Assembly (NCBI GenBank): GCA_947097635.1
Contig: CAMURW010000094.1
Span: 1-6,177, forward strand
Source: an uncultured Bacteroidales bacterium
GTDB lineage: Bacteria > Bacteroidota > Bacteroidia > Bacteroidales > P3
DNA length: 6,177 bases
Direction: 5' to 3'
The notes under the pieces are model-generated. The model saw only the letters and a list, made by a program, of their open reading frames with translations, was not told the origin of the DNA and made no database searches. Below, one piece after another: positions 1 to 6,177 of the stretch (position 1 is the stretch's first letter; each line of letters starts with the position of its first letter). The position numbers and the translations under genes were made by a program.

Positions 1-961
1 GGAACAACTTGTTCAGTATCACGTTAGGTACCACATCGTGGCGCAAGTCGTAAACTAGGCGTATGCCTTCCTTGCTACTTTCGTCGCGGATATCTGTAAT
101 GCCGTCTATCTTTCCATCTTTCACCAGCTGTGCTTGCTTTTTGTGCATCTCGGCCTTGTTGACGTTGAAAGGAACGCTGGTGGCCACTATGCGTGTTTTG
201 CCGCTGTTAGTCTCTTCGATGGTGGTATCGGCTCGCAGCATAATGGTACCTCTGCCTGTCTCGTAAGCTTCTTTTACACCGTCGTAGCCATAGATGATGC
301 CTCCCAGTGGAAAGTCTGGTGCCTTGATGTACTGCATCAGTCCAGTCACGTCGATGTCGGGGTTGCCAATGTAGGCGATGCAGCCGTCCATCACTTCCCG
401 CAGGTTGTGTGTAGGCATGTTGGTGGCCATACCAACAGCGATGCCGCTGCTGCCGTTGAGCAGCAAGTTGGGGATACGGCAAGGCAGTGCCACTGGTTCC
501 GTATTGTCATTGTCGTAGGTGGGAACCATGTCCACGGTATCCTTGTCTATATCCGCAACCATCTCACCCGCCATACGTTGCAGCTTGGCCTCGGTGTATC
601 GCATGGCTGCGGGGCTGTCGCCGTCAATGCTGCCAAAGTTACCTTGTCCGAAGATGAGGGGATAGCGCAATGCCCAGTCCTGTGCCATGTGCACCAGTGC
701 GCCATAGATTGACGAATCTCCGTGGGGGTGATATTTACCCATAACGTCACCCACAATACGTGCACTCTTTTTGGTGGGACCGCTAAATGTGTTGTTGTTT
801 TCGTTCATGCTGAACAGTATGCGACGCTGCACAGGCTTCAAGCCGTCGCGTACATCTGGTAGTGCTCTAGAGACGATTACGGACATGGCATAATCGATGT
901 ATGCCGACTTCATTTCGGTTTCTATGTCGACCTGAGTGATTTTTTCGTTTTCCGAGATCAT
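1..961 (-). CDS. gyrA: DNA gyrase subunit A, N-terminal part (3' end off window)
   Basis: This is the breakage-reunion subunit of DNA gyrase, which with GyrB introduces negative supercoils into DNA using ATP. The visible 320 codons begin MISENEKITQVDIETEMKSA and continue through the conserved YAMSVIVSRALPDVRDGLKP segment. The quinolone-determining region reads HPHGDSSIYG at residues 78-87. QGNFGSIDGD then leads to the catalytic tyrosine Y122 in AAMRYTE, at the same number as in E. coli GyrA. QGNFGS separates it from ParC, which has QGNWGN. The ATG at 961-959 is the first possible start, because an in-frame TAA lies at 979-977. No Shine-Dalgarno sequence precedes it. The visible part ends in the tower region at NVILNKLF, so the C-terminal pinwheel domain and GyrA box cannot be seen. 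The residue at position 87 is Gly rather than Asp or Glu. It is divergent from clpC. Identification is secure. Confidence 0.97.
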   Translation of the reverse strand, partial: MISENEKITQVDIETEMKSAYIDYAMSVIVSRALPDVRDGLKPVQRRILFSMNENNNTFSGPTKKSARIVGDVMGKYHPHGDSSIYGALVHMAQDWALRYPLIFGQGNFGSIDGDSPAAMRYTEAKLQRMAGEMVADIDKDTVDMVPTYDNDNTEPVALPCRIPNLLLNGSSGIAVGMATNMPTHNLREVMDGCIAYIGNPDIDVTGLMQYIKAPDFPLGGIIYGYDGVKEAYETGRGTIMLRADTTIEETNSGKTRIVATSVPFNVNKAEMHKKQAQLVKDGKIDGITDIRDESSKEGIRLVYDLRHDVVPNVILNKLF

Positions 962-1029
962 TCGAATATGTCTATATTATTCTAATTCTTAACCTTTTAT
1001 TATATAATGCTCTATAATAAGAGAAAAGA

Positions 1030-1037
1030 CAAAATTA
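1030..1037 (-). promoter_or_regulatory. Putative -7 element of the gyrA promoter
   Basis: Read on the minus strand, the sequence is TAATTTTG, a full match to the Bacteroidota sigma-ABfr -7 consensus TAnnTTTG. It lies 68 bases upstream of the gyrA start codon and would give a leader of roughly 60 nucleotides, A/T-rich and without a Shine-Dalgarno motif. No good -33 TTTG box is visible at the usual spacing of about 19-21 bases, so the call rests on one element and its position. Confidence 0.45.
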
Positions 1038-1129
1038 CGAAAATAAAGTGATATGGCTGCGTTTTTTTGCTTTTTTATTAAATTTGTTCCACTGCAGACT
1101 CTGGCGGCTGCTCCACAGGAAAGATGCGG

Positions 1130-1146
1130 GCCATAGTCGCTATGGC
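1130..1146. repeat. Inverted repeat, 7-bp arms
   Basis: GCCATAG (1130-1136) and CTATGGC (1140-1146) are perfect inverted arms around a TCG spacer. The short spacer fits either a tight RNA hairpin or a dyad protein-binding site. There is no T-tract on either side, so it is not an intrinsic terminator. It lies inside the possible broken small gene. The symmetry is plain in the sequence; function is unknown. Confidence 0.5.
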
Positions 1147-1152
1147 ATTCCG

Positions 1153-1165
1153 TGACATATTGTCA
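1153..1165. repeat. Inverted repeat, 5-bp arms, operator-like
   Basis: TGACA (1153-1157) and TGTCA (1161-1165) flank a TAT spacer, only six bases from the preceding 7-bp palindrome. Arms this short arise often by chance. Its only notable feature is its closeness to another dyad between two divergent promoters. No regulator is suggested by the motif itself. Confidence 0.3.
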
Positions 1166-1237
1166 TTGTTGTTCGCTCTGTGGCTGTCAACATGGCACGG
1201 TTCACGAATTTTTGAACATCATCCTTTCGCATGGCAT

Positions 1238-1253
1238 TATTTTTGTATTTTTG
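1238..1253 (+). promoter_or_regulatory. Putative tandem -7 elements upstream of clpC
   Basis: Two back-to-back copies of TATTTTTG (1238-1245 and 1246-1253) each match the Bacteroidota -7 consensus TAnnTTTG on the clpC strand. A TTTG at 1211-1214 is a candidate -33 box, but its 23-base spacing to the first copy is longer than the usual 19-21. Use of either would give a clpC leader of about 110 nucleotides. No closer match to the consensus lies between here and the clpC start. The duplication could mean two alternative start sites or could simply be a local repeat in A/T-rich DNA. Confidence 0.35.
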
Positions 1254-1317
1254 CATTTGGTAAGTCATAACGCCTTGCTGTTTTTTATCTAGGACAGGTC
1301 GCAGATATTTCGATTAC

Positions 1318-1325
1318 CAAATATA
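1318..1325 (-). promoter_or_regulatory. Possible minus-strand -7 element in the clpC leader
   Basis: On the minus strand this reads TATATTTG, matching TAnnTTTG. It lies 62 bases upstream of the ATG at 1256 that would start the possible small gene, and within the predicted clpC leader. No clear -33 box accompanies it. If active, it would produce a transcript antisense to the clpC leader running toward gyrA. A chance match in A/T-rich DNA is quite possible. Confidence 0.2.
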
Positions 1326-1371
1326 GTAGAGCATCCCTTTTAACCTTATTATAACTAATATATTATAGCTA

Positions 1372-4041
1372 ATGGAAACAAGACTAAGCGACAATCTCCG
1401 CAAAGTCATAGTGTATAGCCGCAACGAGGCTATACGTCTCTCCAGTGCAAACATCGGTGTGGAGCATTTCTTTCTTGGGATACTGCGTTCTGAAGAGAGC
1501 GTGGCATGCCAAATTTTACATGAATTGGACCTTAATCTACAGTACTACAAAACGCAGATAGACAAATTGTTGTCTTCTTCCAGTAGCAATGTCTCTATAG
1601 CCAATGACAGTGAGATCCCCATGTTGAGGCAGGCCGAGAAAGTGCTGCGCCTCTCCTTTTTGGAAAGCACCAAGCTCCATCAGAAAGAAATACACACCGA
1701 GCACCTGTTGCTTGCCATCTTGGTAGAAGGTGAAAACACCGTGGCTGCCATGCTGGAGAAAGACGGCGTTAACTACGATGCCGTCTTCACTACCATAAAA
1801 AAACACTATGGCGACACCAGCAACGAAAACCCAGCGGCTTTGGAAAGCAACAACAATCCCGTTTTCAATGAAAGCCGTGACGACGACGATGATGGCTACG
1901 AAGATCCCTATCCTAGCCAACGCAGCTCCCAAAGCCCCTCATACAAACATGGCAACAGCGACACGCCGGCCTTGGACAACTTTGGACGCGACTTGACGGA
2001 GATGGCCCGCGAAGGTAAGTTAGACCCCATGGTGGGACGTGAGAAAGAGCTGGAACGCATAGCGCAGACATTGAGCCGTCGCAAGAAGAACAACCCCGTG
2101 CTGATAGGCGAACCTGGGGTGGGCAAGAGTGCCATTGTGGAAGGACTGGCACAAAAGATAGTGGAAGGACGCGTACCGCGTACTCTCTACAGAAAACGTA
2201 TCGTAGTGCTGGACCTTGCCGGAATGGTGGCAGGAACAAAATTCCGCGGACAGTTCGAAGAACGTATGAAAGCCATCCTCAGCGAGCTGGAAAAACATCA
2301 TGAAATCATCGTCTTCATCGACGAGATACACACCATAATAGGTGCCGGCAGTGCCAGTGGCAGTCTTGATGCTAGCAATATGCTAAAGCCTGCTCTCGCT
2401 CGCGGCGATCTGCAGTGCATAGGTGCCACCACACTGGATGAATATCGCCAGTACATAGAAAAAGACGGTGCCGTGGAACGGCGTTTCCAGAAGATCATCG
2501 TGGACCCTTCCACATCCGCAGAGACACTGCAGATACTGCGCAACGTTAAGGTAAAATACGAAGACCACCACAAAGTCGTCTACACAGAAGAAGCATTGCA
2601 GGCCTGCGTGAACCTCACGGAACGCTACATCAGCGACCGCCTGTTACCCGACAAGGCATTGGATGCTCTGGACGAAGCTGGAGCGCGTGTGCGCATCCAC
2701 AACATCAATGTGCCGCAAGAAATCACAGATGCCGAGATGAAGTTGGAGGCTGTAGCAGAGCAAAAGAAGATAATGGTAGCGGAGAAGAAATATAATGATG
2801 CCGCCAAACTGAGAGACGAGGAAAACCAACTGTCCAACAGCCTCATGGAAATGAAGAAGAAATGGGACAGTGAGGAAAACAGCCGGCGTATTAAAGTCAC
2901 CGAGAACGACATTGCCGAAGTGGTGGCGACAATAAGCGGAGTACCCGTCCAGCGCATTGCGCAGAGCGAAAGCATAAAACTGATGAACATGGAACAGCAG
3001 TTACAAGGCGTGGTGATAGGACAAGACGAAGCCATACGGCACGTGTGTCGCGCCATACGCCGTAACCGTGCTGGTCTGAAAGACCCCAACCATCCTATCG
3101 GCAGCTTCTTCTTCCTGGGCTCCACCGGTGTTGGTAAGACCTATCTCACAAAGGTGTTGGCCAAATTCCTCTTCGACAGCGAGGAAGCCATGATTCGTAT
3201 AGATATGAGCGAGTACATGGAGAAATTCAGCGTCAGCCGTCTCATAGGAGCACCTCCAGGTTACGTAGGCTACGAGGAAGGCGGTCAGCTTACCGAGAAA
3301 GTACGTCGAAAACCTTACAGCATCGTGTTGCTGGACGAGATAGAGAAGGCACATCCCGACGTGTTCAACGTCTTGCTGCAAGTGCTAGACGACGGCCAAC
3401 TTACCGACGGACAGGGACGTAAAGTGGACTTTAGGAACACCATCATCATCATGACGTCGAATATCGGCGCACGCCAGCTCAAGGACTTCGGTACAGGCGT
3501 AGGCTTCAACACCACGGCACGTGCCAACGAACGCGATGCCATGGAACGCGATGTCATAGAGAAGGAACTGCGCAAAAAGTTCGCTCCCGAGTTCCTGAAC
3601 CGCGTGGACGACATCGTCTACTTCAAAAACCTGAAACGCGACGAGATCCACAAAATCATCGACATAGAGTTGCGCGACCTCTTCCGCCGCGTGAAAGATA
3701 TGGGCTATGGTGTAAATATCGATGAAAACGCAAAGGACTTCCTGCTGGCGAAAGGCTGGGACGAAAACTTCGGTGCCCGTCCTCTGAAACGTGCCATCCA
3801 GCACTACATAGAAGACGACCTCGCCGACGAAATTATCAAATCGGAGCTTATCCCCGGCGACACGATACACATCACAACCCAGAATACGGCAAAAAAGACA
3901 GAGCAAGCCGCCGACACCAACGATGCAAACGGAGACAACAAGATTGTCTTCAAGATTGAAAAAGGTACTATGTCCAAGGTATTCGCTTCCGACGGCATCC
4001 CCGCTCCCGATGCCCCCCTCCCCTCTCCTACGGAAGCATAG
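1372..4041 (+). CDS. clpC: ClpC-type AAA+ unfoldase, ATPase subunit of Clp protease
   Basis: This is a complete 889-residue Hsp100 unfoldase. It threads protein substrates by ATP hydrolysis and probably feeds them to the ClpP protease in the cytoplasm. In order it has two Clp-N repeats (about 1-65 and 80-145) and an acidic, Ser/Gln-rich linker (about 150-200). The D1 ATPase carries Walker A GEPGVGKS 246-253, pore loop GTKFRG 288-293, Walker B IIVFIDE 312-318 and arginine fingers near R370-R371. A UVR-like coiled segment follows (about 454-490). The D2 ATPase carries Walker A GSTGVGKT 583-590, pore loop GYVGYEEGG 630-638, Walker B IVLLDE 651-656, a VGF tripeptide at 710-712, arginine finger R744 and sensor-2 GARPLKR 801-807. 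The UVR segment in the middle region indicates ClpC rather than ClpB, and VGF matches the ClpP-docking loop of ClpC. An in-frame TAG at 1366-1368 fixes ATG 1372 as the first start. The last 50 or so residues form a low-complexity tail. It is transcribed alone, divergent from gyrA and convergent with gcvP. Confidence 0.96.
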   Translation: METRLSDNLRKVIVYSRNEAIRLSSANIGVEHFFLGILRSEESVACQILHELDLNLQYYKTQIDKLLSSSSSNVSIANDSEIPMLRQAEKVLRLSFLESTKLHQKEIHTEHLLLAILVEGENTVAAMLEKDGVNYDAVFTTIKKHYGDTSNENPAALESNNNPVFNESRDDDDDGYEDPYPSQRSSQSPSYKHGNSDTPALDNFGRDLTEMAREGKLDPMVGREKELERIAQTLSRRKKNNPVLIGEPGVGKSAIVEGLAQKIVEGRVPRTLYRKRIVVLDLAGMVAGTKFRGQFEERMKAILSELEKHHEIIVFIDEIHTIIGAGSASGSLDASNMLKPALARGDLQCIGATTLDEYRQYIEKDGAVERRFQKIIVDPSTSAETLQILRNVKVKYEDHHKVVYTEEALQACVNLTERYISDRLLPDKALDALDEAGARVRIHNINVPQEITDAEMKLEAVAEQKKIMVAEKKYNDAAKLRDEENQLSNSLMEMKKKWDSEENSRRIKVTENDIAEVVATISGVPVQRIAQSESIKLMNMEQQLQGVVIGQDEAIRHVCRAIRRNRAGLKDPNHPIGSFFFLGSTGVGKTYLTKVLAKFLFDSEEAMIRIDMSEYMEKFSVSRLIGAPPGYVGYEEGGQLTEKVRRKPYSIVLLDEIEKAHPDVFNVLLQVLDDGQLTDGQGRKVDFRNTIIIMTSNIGARQLKDFGTGVGFNTTARANERDAMERDVIEKELRKKFAPEFLNRVDDIVYFKNLKRDEIHKIIDIELRDLFRRVKDMGYGVNIDENAKDFLLAKGWDENFGARPLKRAIQHYIEDDLADEIIKSELIPGDTIHITTQNTAKKTEQAADTNDANGDNKIVFKIEKGTMSKVFASDGIPAPDAPLPSPTEA

Positions 4042-4066
4042 TTTTTCCACACAACAGTAAAAAAGC

Positions 4067-4100
4067 AAAGGCTGCCCCAGCAATCGTTGAGGCAGCCTTT
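4067..4100. terminator. Bidirectional hairpin terminator between clpC and gcvP
   Basis: AAAGGCTGCC (4067-4076) and GGCAGCCTTT (4091-4100) form a perfect 10-bp stem around a 14-base loop, in which CAA (4081-4083) and TTG (4087-4089) can add a short inner stem. It sits in the 83-base gap between two convergent stop codons. On the minus strand the stem is followed by TTTGCTTTTTT, a good U-rich tail, so it should end gcvP transcripts well. On the plus strand only TTT and then mixed A/T follow, so termination of clpC may be weaker. Confidence 0.85.
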
Positions 4101-4124
4101 CATTATAATGAAAAAGTAAATTCC

Positions 4125-6177
4125 TTATTCGGGCCATACAGCCTGAAGGTTGCGGTCGCCATAGGCATCGTCCACCTTGCTGATTGTGGGCCAGTATTTG
4201 TCCTCGTGGGGCTGCGGGTAAGCAGCAACCTTACGGCTGTAGGGTAGTAGCCATTCGTCGGCACAGACCACCTGCATGGTGTGAGGCGCGTTGAAGACAG
4301 GGTTGTTGTCCTCGGCGTATTTGCCGTTCATCACGTCCTGTATCTCCCTGTGGAGGCTCTTGAAGGCATCCACTAGACGATCCAGCTCACTGAGAGGTTC
4401 GCTTTCGGTGGGTTCTACCATCAGGGTGTTGTGTACGGGGAATGCCACAGTGGGAGCATGGAAACCATAGTCCATCAGGCGTTTTGCCACATTGCCAACC
4501 ACCACCTTGGGGTCGAACTCGTGGAAGTCCAGTATAAACTCGTGGCCACACATGCCATGCGTGCCGGTATACAGAATTTTGTAGTCCTTGTCCAGACGTG
4601 CGCGCATGTAGTTGGCGTTGAGGATGGCATGCTTGGTAGCCTCCGTTAGTCCATCCCCTCCTAGCATCAGCAGATAGCCGTAGGTGATGGGCAGCAGTGC
4701 TGCGCTGCCGTAGGGAGCAGAGCTCATAGAGGCACCTTCGTTGCCACCGCACTTCACCACGGGGTGCGAGGGTAGGAAGTCCAGCAGCTTTTTGCACACG
4801 CAAATAGGACCTACGCCAGGACCACCGCCGCCGTGAGGCATGCCAAAGGTCTTGTGCAGGTTCAGGTGGCACACGTCAGCGCCCATGCTACCTGGGCTGG
4901 TGAGTCCCACCTGGCCATTCATGTTGGCACCGTCCATATACACCAGACCGCCGTTTTCGTGGATAATCTTGATGTAGTCCAGTATGCCCTCTTCAAAGGC
5001 ACCGTGTGTGCTGGGATAGGTAATCATCAGGCAGGACAAGTTGTCCTTATTCTGCTCTGCCTTGGCTTTTAGGTCGTTGATGTCCACATCGCCGCGGTCG
5101 TTGCAGGCCACCACTACCACCTGCATGCCCGCCTTGGCGGCGCTAGCAGGGTTAGTGCCGTGGGCACTGGCGGGAATCAGGCACACGTTGCGCTGACCTT
5201 GCCCCTGCGAGATGTGGTAGTTGCGTATTACCGTGAGACCGCTGTATTCGCCCGCGCTGCCAGCGTTAGGCTGCAGGCTGCAGCCCGCGAAGCCGGTGAT
5301 GATGCTGAGGCGACGTTCCATGTCGTGGATCATTTCTTGGTAACCTTCGGCCTGATCCAAAGGCACGAAAGGGTGTATGCTGCTGAATTCGGTCCAGCTG
5401 GTGGGCAGCATCTCGGCGGCGGCGTTCAGTTTCATGGTGCAGCTACCTAGAGGAATCATGGCACGGTTCAGGCTCAGGTCTTTCACTTCCAGTGCCTTCA
5501 TATAGCGCATCATCTCTGTCTCGCTGTGATAACTGTTGAACACCTTTTCTGTGAGGAAGGCGGTGGCGCGTTTCAGGCTGGTGGGAATCACGCCCATGTC
5601 GTCGGTGCAGCAGCCTTCGCATTGTATGGGCTCGGCCGTCTTGCCTGCAGCCTCTGCCAGCACTTTCAGTATGGCATCCAAGTCCTTGCGGCCTGTGGTC
5701 TCGTCCACGGAGATTCCGATGCAGTCCTCGCAGATGTAGCGGAAGTTTATCTTGTGTGCCTCTGCCGCTTTGCGTACCACGTCGGTCTTCACCGGGCATT
5801 GTATTGCCAATGTGTCGAAGAACACCCGGTTGTGCTGTTTGTAGCCATATTTAGGCAGTTCCAGTGCCAGCTTGCATGCCATTTTGTGGATGTGGGCTGC
5901 TATCTCCCAGATGCCGTCTTTGCCATGCCAGGCAGCGTAGAAGCCGCTCATAGTGGCACACAGAGCTTGTGAGGTGCAGATGTTGCTAGTGGCTTTCTCG
6001 CGTTTGATGTGCTGCTCGCGCATCCCCAGGGCCATGCGCAGTGCCTTGTTGCCTTTTGCATCGATGGTCCAACCGATGATACGTCCGGGGAATGTGCGTT
6101 TGAACTCTTCTGTGATGGCGTAGAATCCGGCGTGAGGGCCGCCATATCCCAGAGGCATTCCGAAGCGCTGGCTGTTG
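4125..6177 (-). CDS. gcvP: Glycine dehydrogenase (decarboxylating), P-protein, C-terminal part
   Basis: This is the PLP-dependent P-protein of the glycine cleavage system. It decarboxylates glycine and passes the aminomethyl group to lipoylated GcvH, feeding one-carbon units to tetrahydrofolate via GcvT. The reading frame is open to the window edge (NSQRFGMPLGYGGPHAGF at its start), so the ATG at 6158 is internal. By comparison with the 957-residue E. coli protein, roughly 260-270 N-terminal residues are missing. Numbering from that internal Met, it shows REQHIKREKATSNICTSQ (48-65), GSCTMKLN (238-245), SAGEYSGL (301-308), SAHGTNPASA (331-340), MDGANMNGQVGL (408-419) and the PLP-binding lysine K436 in HLNLHKTFGMPHGGGGPGVG (codon at 4853-4851). 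The end YWPTISKVDDAYGDRNL is typical of the family. It is the single-chain type, since parts of both homologous halves are in one frame. It carries two unusual Cys clusters (residues 143-146 and 180-184). The stop lies 83 bases from the end of convergent clpC. Confidence 0.96.
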   Translation of the reverse strand, partial: NSQRFGMPLGYGGPHAGFYAITEEFKRTFPGRIIGWTIDAKGNKALRMALGMREQHIKREKATSNICTSQALCATMSGFYAAWHGKDGIWEIAAHIHKMACKLALELPKYGYKQHNRVFFDTLAIQCPVKTDVVRKAAEAHKINFRYICEDCIGISVDETTGRKDLDAILKVLAEAAGKTAEPIQCEGCCTDDMGVIPTSLKRATAFLTEKVFNSYHSETEMMRYMKALEVKDLSLNRAMIPLGSCTMKLNAAAEMLPTSWTEFSSIHPFVPLDQAEGYQEMIHDMERRLSIITGFAGCSLQPNAGSAGEYSGLTVIRNYHISQGQGQRNVCLIPASAHGTNPASAAKAGMQVVVVACNDRGDVDINDLKAKAEQNKDNLSCLMITYPSTHGAFEEGILDYIKIIHENGGLVYMDGANMNGQVGLTSPGSMGADVCHLNLHKTFGMPHGGGGPGVGPICVCKKLLDFLPSHPVVKCGGNEGASMSSAPYGSAALLPITYGYLLMLGGDGLTEATKHAILNANYMRARLDKDYKILYTGTHGMCGHEFILDFHEFDPKVVVGNVAKRLMDYGFHAPTVAFPVHNTLMVEPTESEPLSELDRLVDAFKSLHREIQDVMNGKYAEDNNPVFNAPHTMQVVCADEWLLPYSRKVAAYPQPHEDKYWPTISKVDDAYGDRNLQAVWPE

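Larger units (their letters stand above)
1078..1256 (-). pseudogene. Possible frameshifted small gene (hypothetical)
   Basis: I do not recognise a family. On the minus strand an ATG at 1256-1254 opens a 38-residue frame (MQKYKNNAMRKDDVQKFVNR and onward) that stops at TAG 1142-1140. A second frame is open from 1218 to tandem TAA TAA stops at 1080-1075 and contains NMSRNAIATMARIFPVEQPP. Reading the first frame into the second needs a single -1 shift somewhere in 1218-1143. The result would be a hydrophilic product of about 59 residues, with a basic, polar N-terminal half and a Pro/Glu-rich end. Codon choice resembles the neighbouring genes and the tandem stops look genuine. Alternatives are a chance open stretch, two tiny ORFs, a sequencing error, or programmed slippage at the A-run near 1209-1213. 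A 48-residue plus-strand ORF (1124-1270) overlaps it, and the sequence alone cannot exclude that one. Confidence 0.25.
962..1371. other. Divergent intergenic region gyrA / clpC
   Basis: This 410-base gap separates the two divergent genes. It has A/T-rich edges (about 962-1080 and 1321-1371) around a more mixed-composition core (about 1085-1300). It contains four matches to TAnnTTTG, two on each strand, two short inverted repeats in the core, and a minus-strand stretch that may be a broken small gene. No tRNA, riboswitch or clear terminator was recognised. The core's composition resembles the coding DNA on either side more than its A/T-rich edges, which is one reason to suspect former or present coding capacity. 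Confidence 0.8.

Noticed and set aside
134..712. 192-codon plus-strand open frame
   Set aside because: It is antisense to gyrA, whose minus-strand frame is conserved throughout including the catalytic motifs. The predicted protein matches no family I recognise.
1..961. Topoisomerase IV ParC instead of GyrA
   Set aside because: QGNFGSIDGD before the catalytic tyrosine is the GyrA form, and numbering of the active site matches GyrA exactly.
989..1008. TTAACCTTTTATTATATAAT resembles the TTAACCTTATTATA stretch at 1339-1354
   Set aside because: Both are A/T-rich leader DNA, the similarity is short and gapped, and the copies lie differently relative to their genes. Probably composition rather than a real repeat.
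1124..1270. 48-residue plus-strand ORF, hydrophobic, in the intergenic region
   Set aside because: Its hydrophobic, aromatic-rich composition is what the complement of the polar minus-strand frames would give. It has no recognisable family and its end overlaps the putative clpC promoter. Kept only as a rival to the small-gene hypothesis.
1351..1371. Near-palindromic A/T stretch just before the clpC start
   Set aside because: The symmetry (CTAATATATTA-T-AG) is imperfect and made almost only of A and T, so it is not distinguishable from chance in an A/T-rich leader.
2625..3125. 166-codon minus-strand open frame
   Set aside because: It is antisense to the clpC UVR and D2 region, with a low-complexity Ser/Phe-rich composition expected from the complement of Lys/Glu-rich coding DNA.
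3385..4137. 250-codon minus-strand open frame
   Set aside because: It is a shadow antisense to the C-terminal half of clpC and runs through the terminator hairpin. The clpC frame fully explains the conservation.
6156..6158. ATG as a possible gcvP start codon
   Set aside because: The frame continues upstream to the window edge with the conserved residues NSQRFG, so this Met is internal.

Overview
The window looks like ordinary chromosome from a member of the Bacteroidota, most likely a Prevotella-like member of the Bacteroidales. This rests on three things. The GyrA, ClpC and GcvP sequences resemble the versions I know from that group. There are no Shine-Dalgarno sequences ahead of the two visible starts; the leaders are A/T-rich instead. 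The gyrA-clpC intergenic region holds several matches to the Bacteroidota -7 promoter element TAnnTTTG. The assignment comes from recall, not a database search.

Layout. Positions 1-961 (minus) carry the first 320 codons of gyrA, the DNA gyrase A subunit; the gene runs off the left edge. Positions 962-1371 are a 410-base divergent intergenic region with putative promoters for both flanking genes, two short inverted repeats, and a minus-strand stretch (1256-1078) that reads like a very small gene broken by one frameshift. Positions 1372-4041 (plus) are a complete clpC, an 889-residue Hsp100 AAA+ unfoldase with two ATPase domains, a UVR segment and a ClpP-docking VGF tripeptide. Positions 4042-4124 are a short convergent gap with a 10-bp perfect hairpin that probably terminates transcription from both sides. 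Positions 4125-6177 (minus) are the C-terminal 683 or so codons of gcvP, the glycine decarboxylase (P-protein); its 5' end lies beyond the right edge.

The three genes are housekeeping functions (DNA topology, protein quality control, one-carbon metabolism) that do not form a pathway. clpC faces away from gyrA and into the end of gcvP, so each gene appears to be transcribed separately. I see no mobile element, CRISPR array, tRNA, rRNA or defence/toxin module, and no credible new multi-gene system. The points most worth a second look are the possible broken small gene and promoter cluster between gyrA and clpC, two cysteine clusters in GcvP, and a glycine at GyrA position 87.
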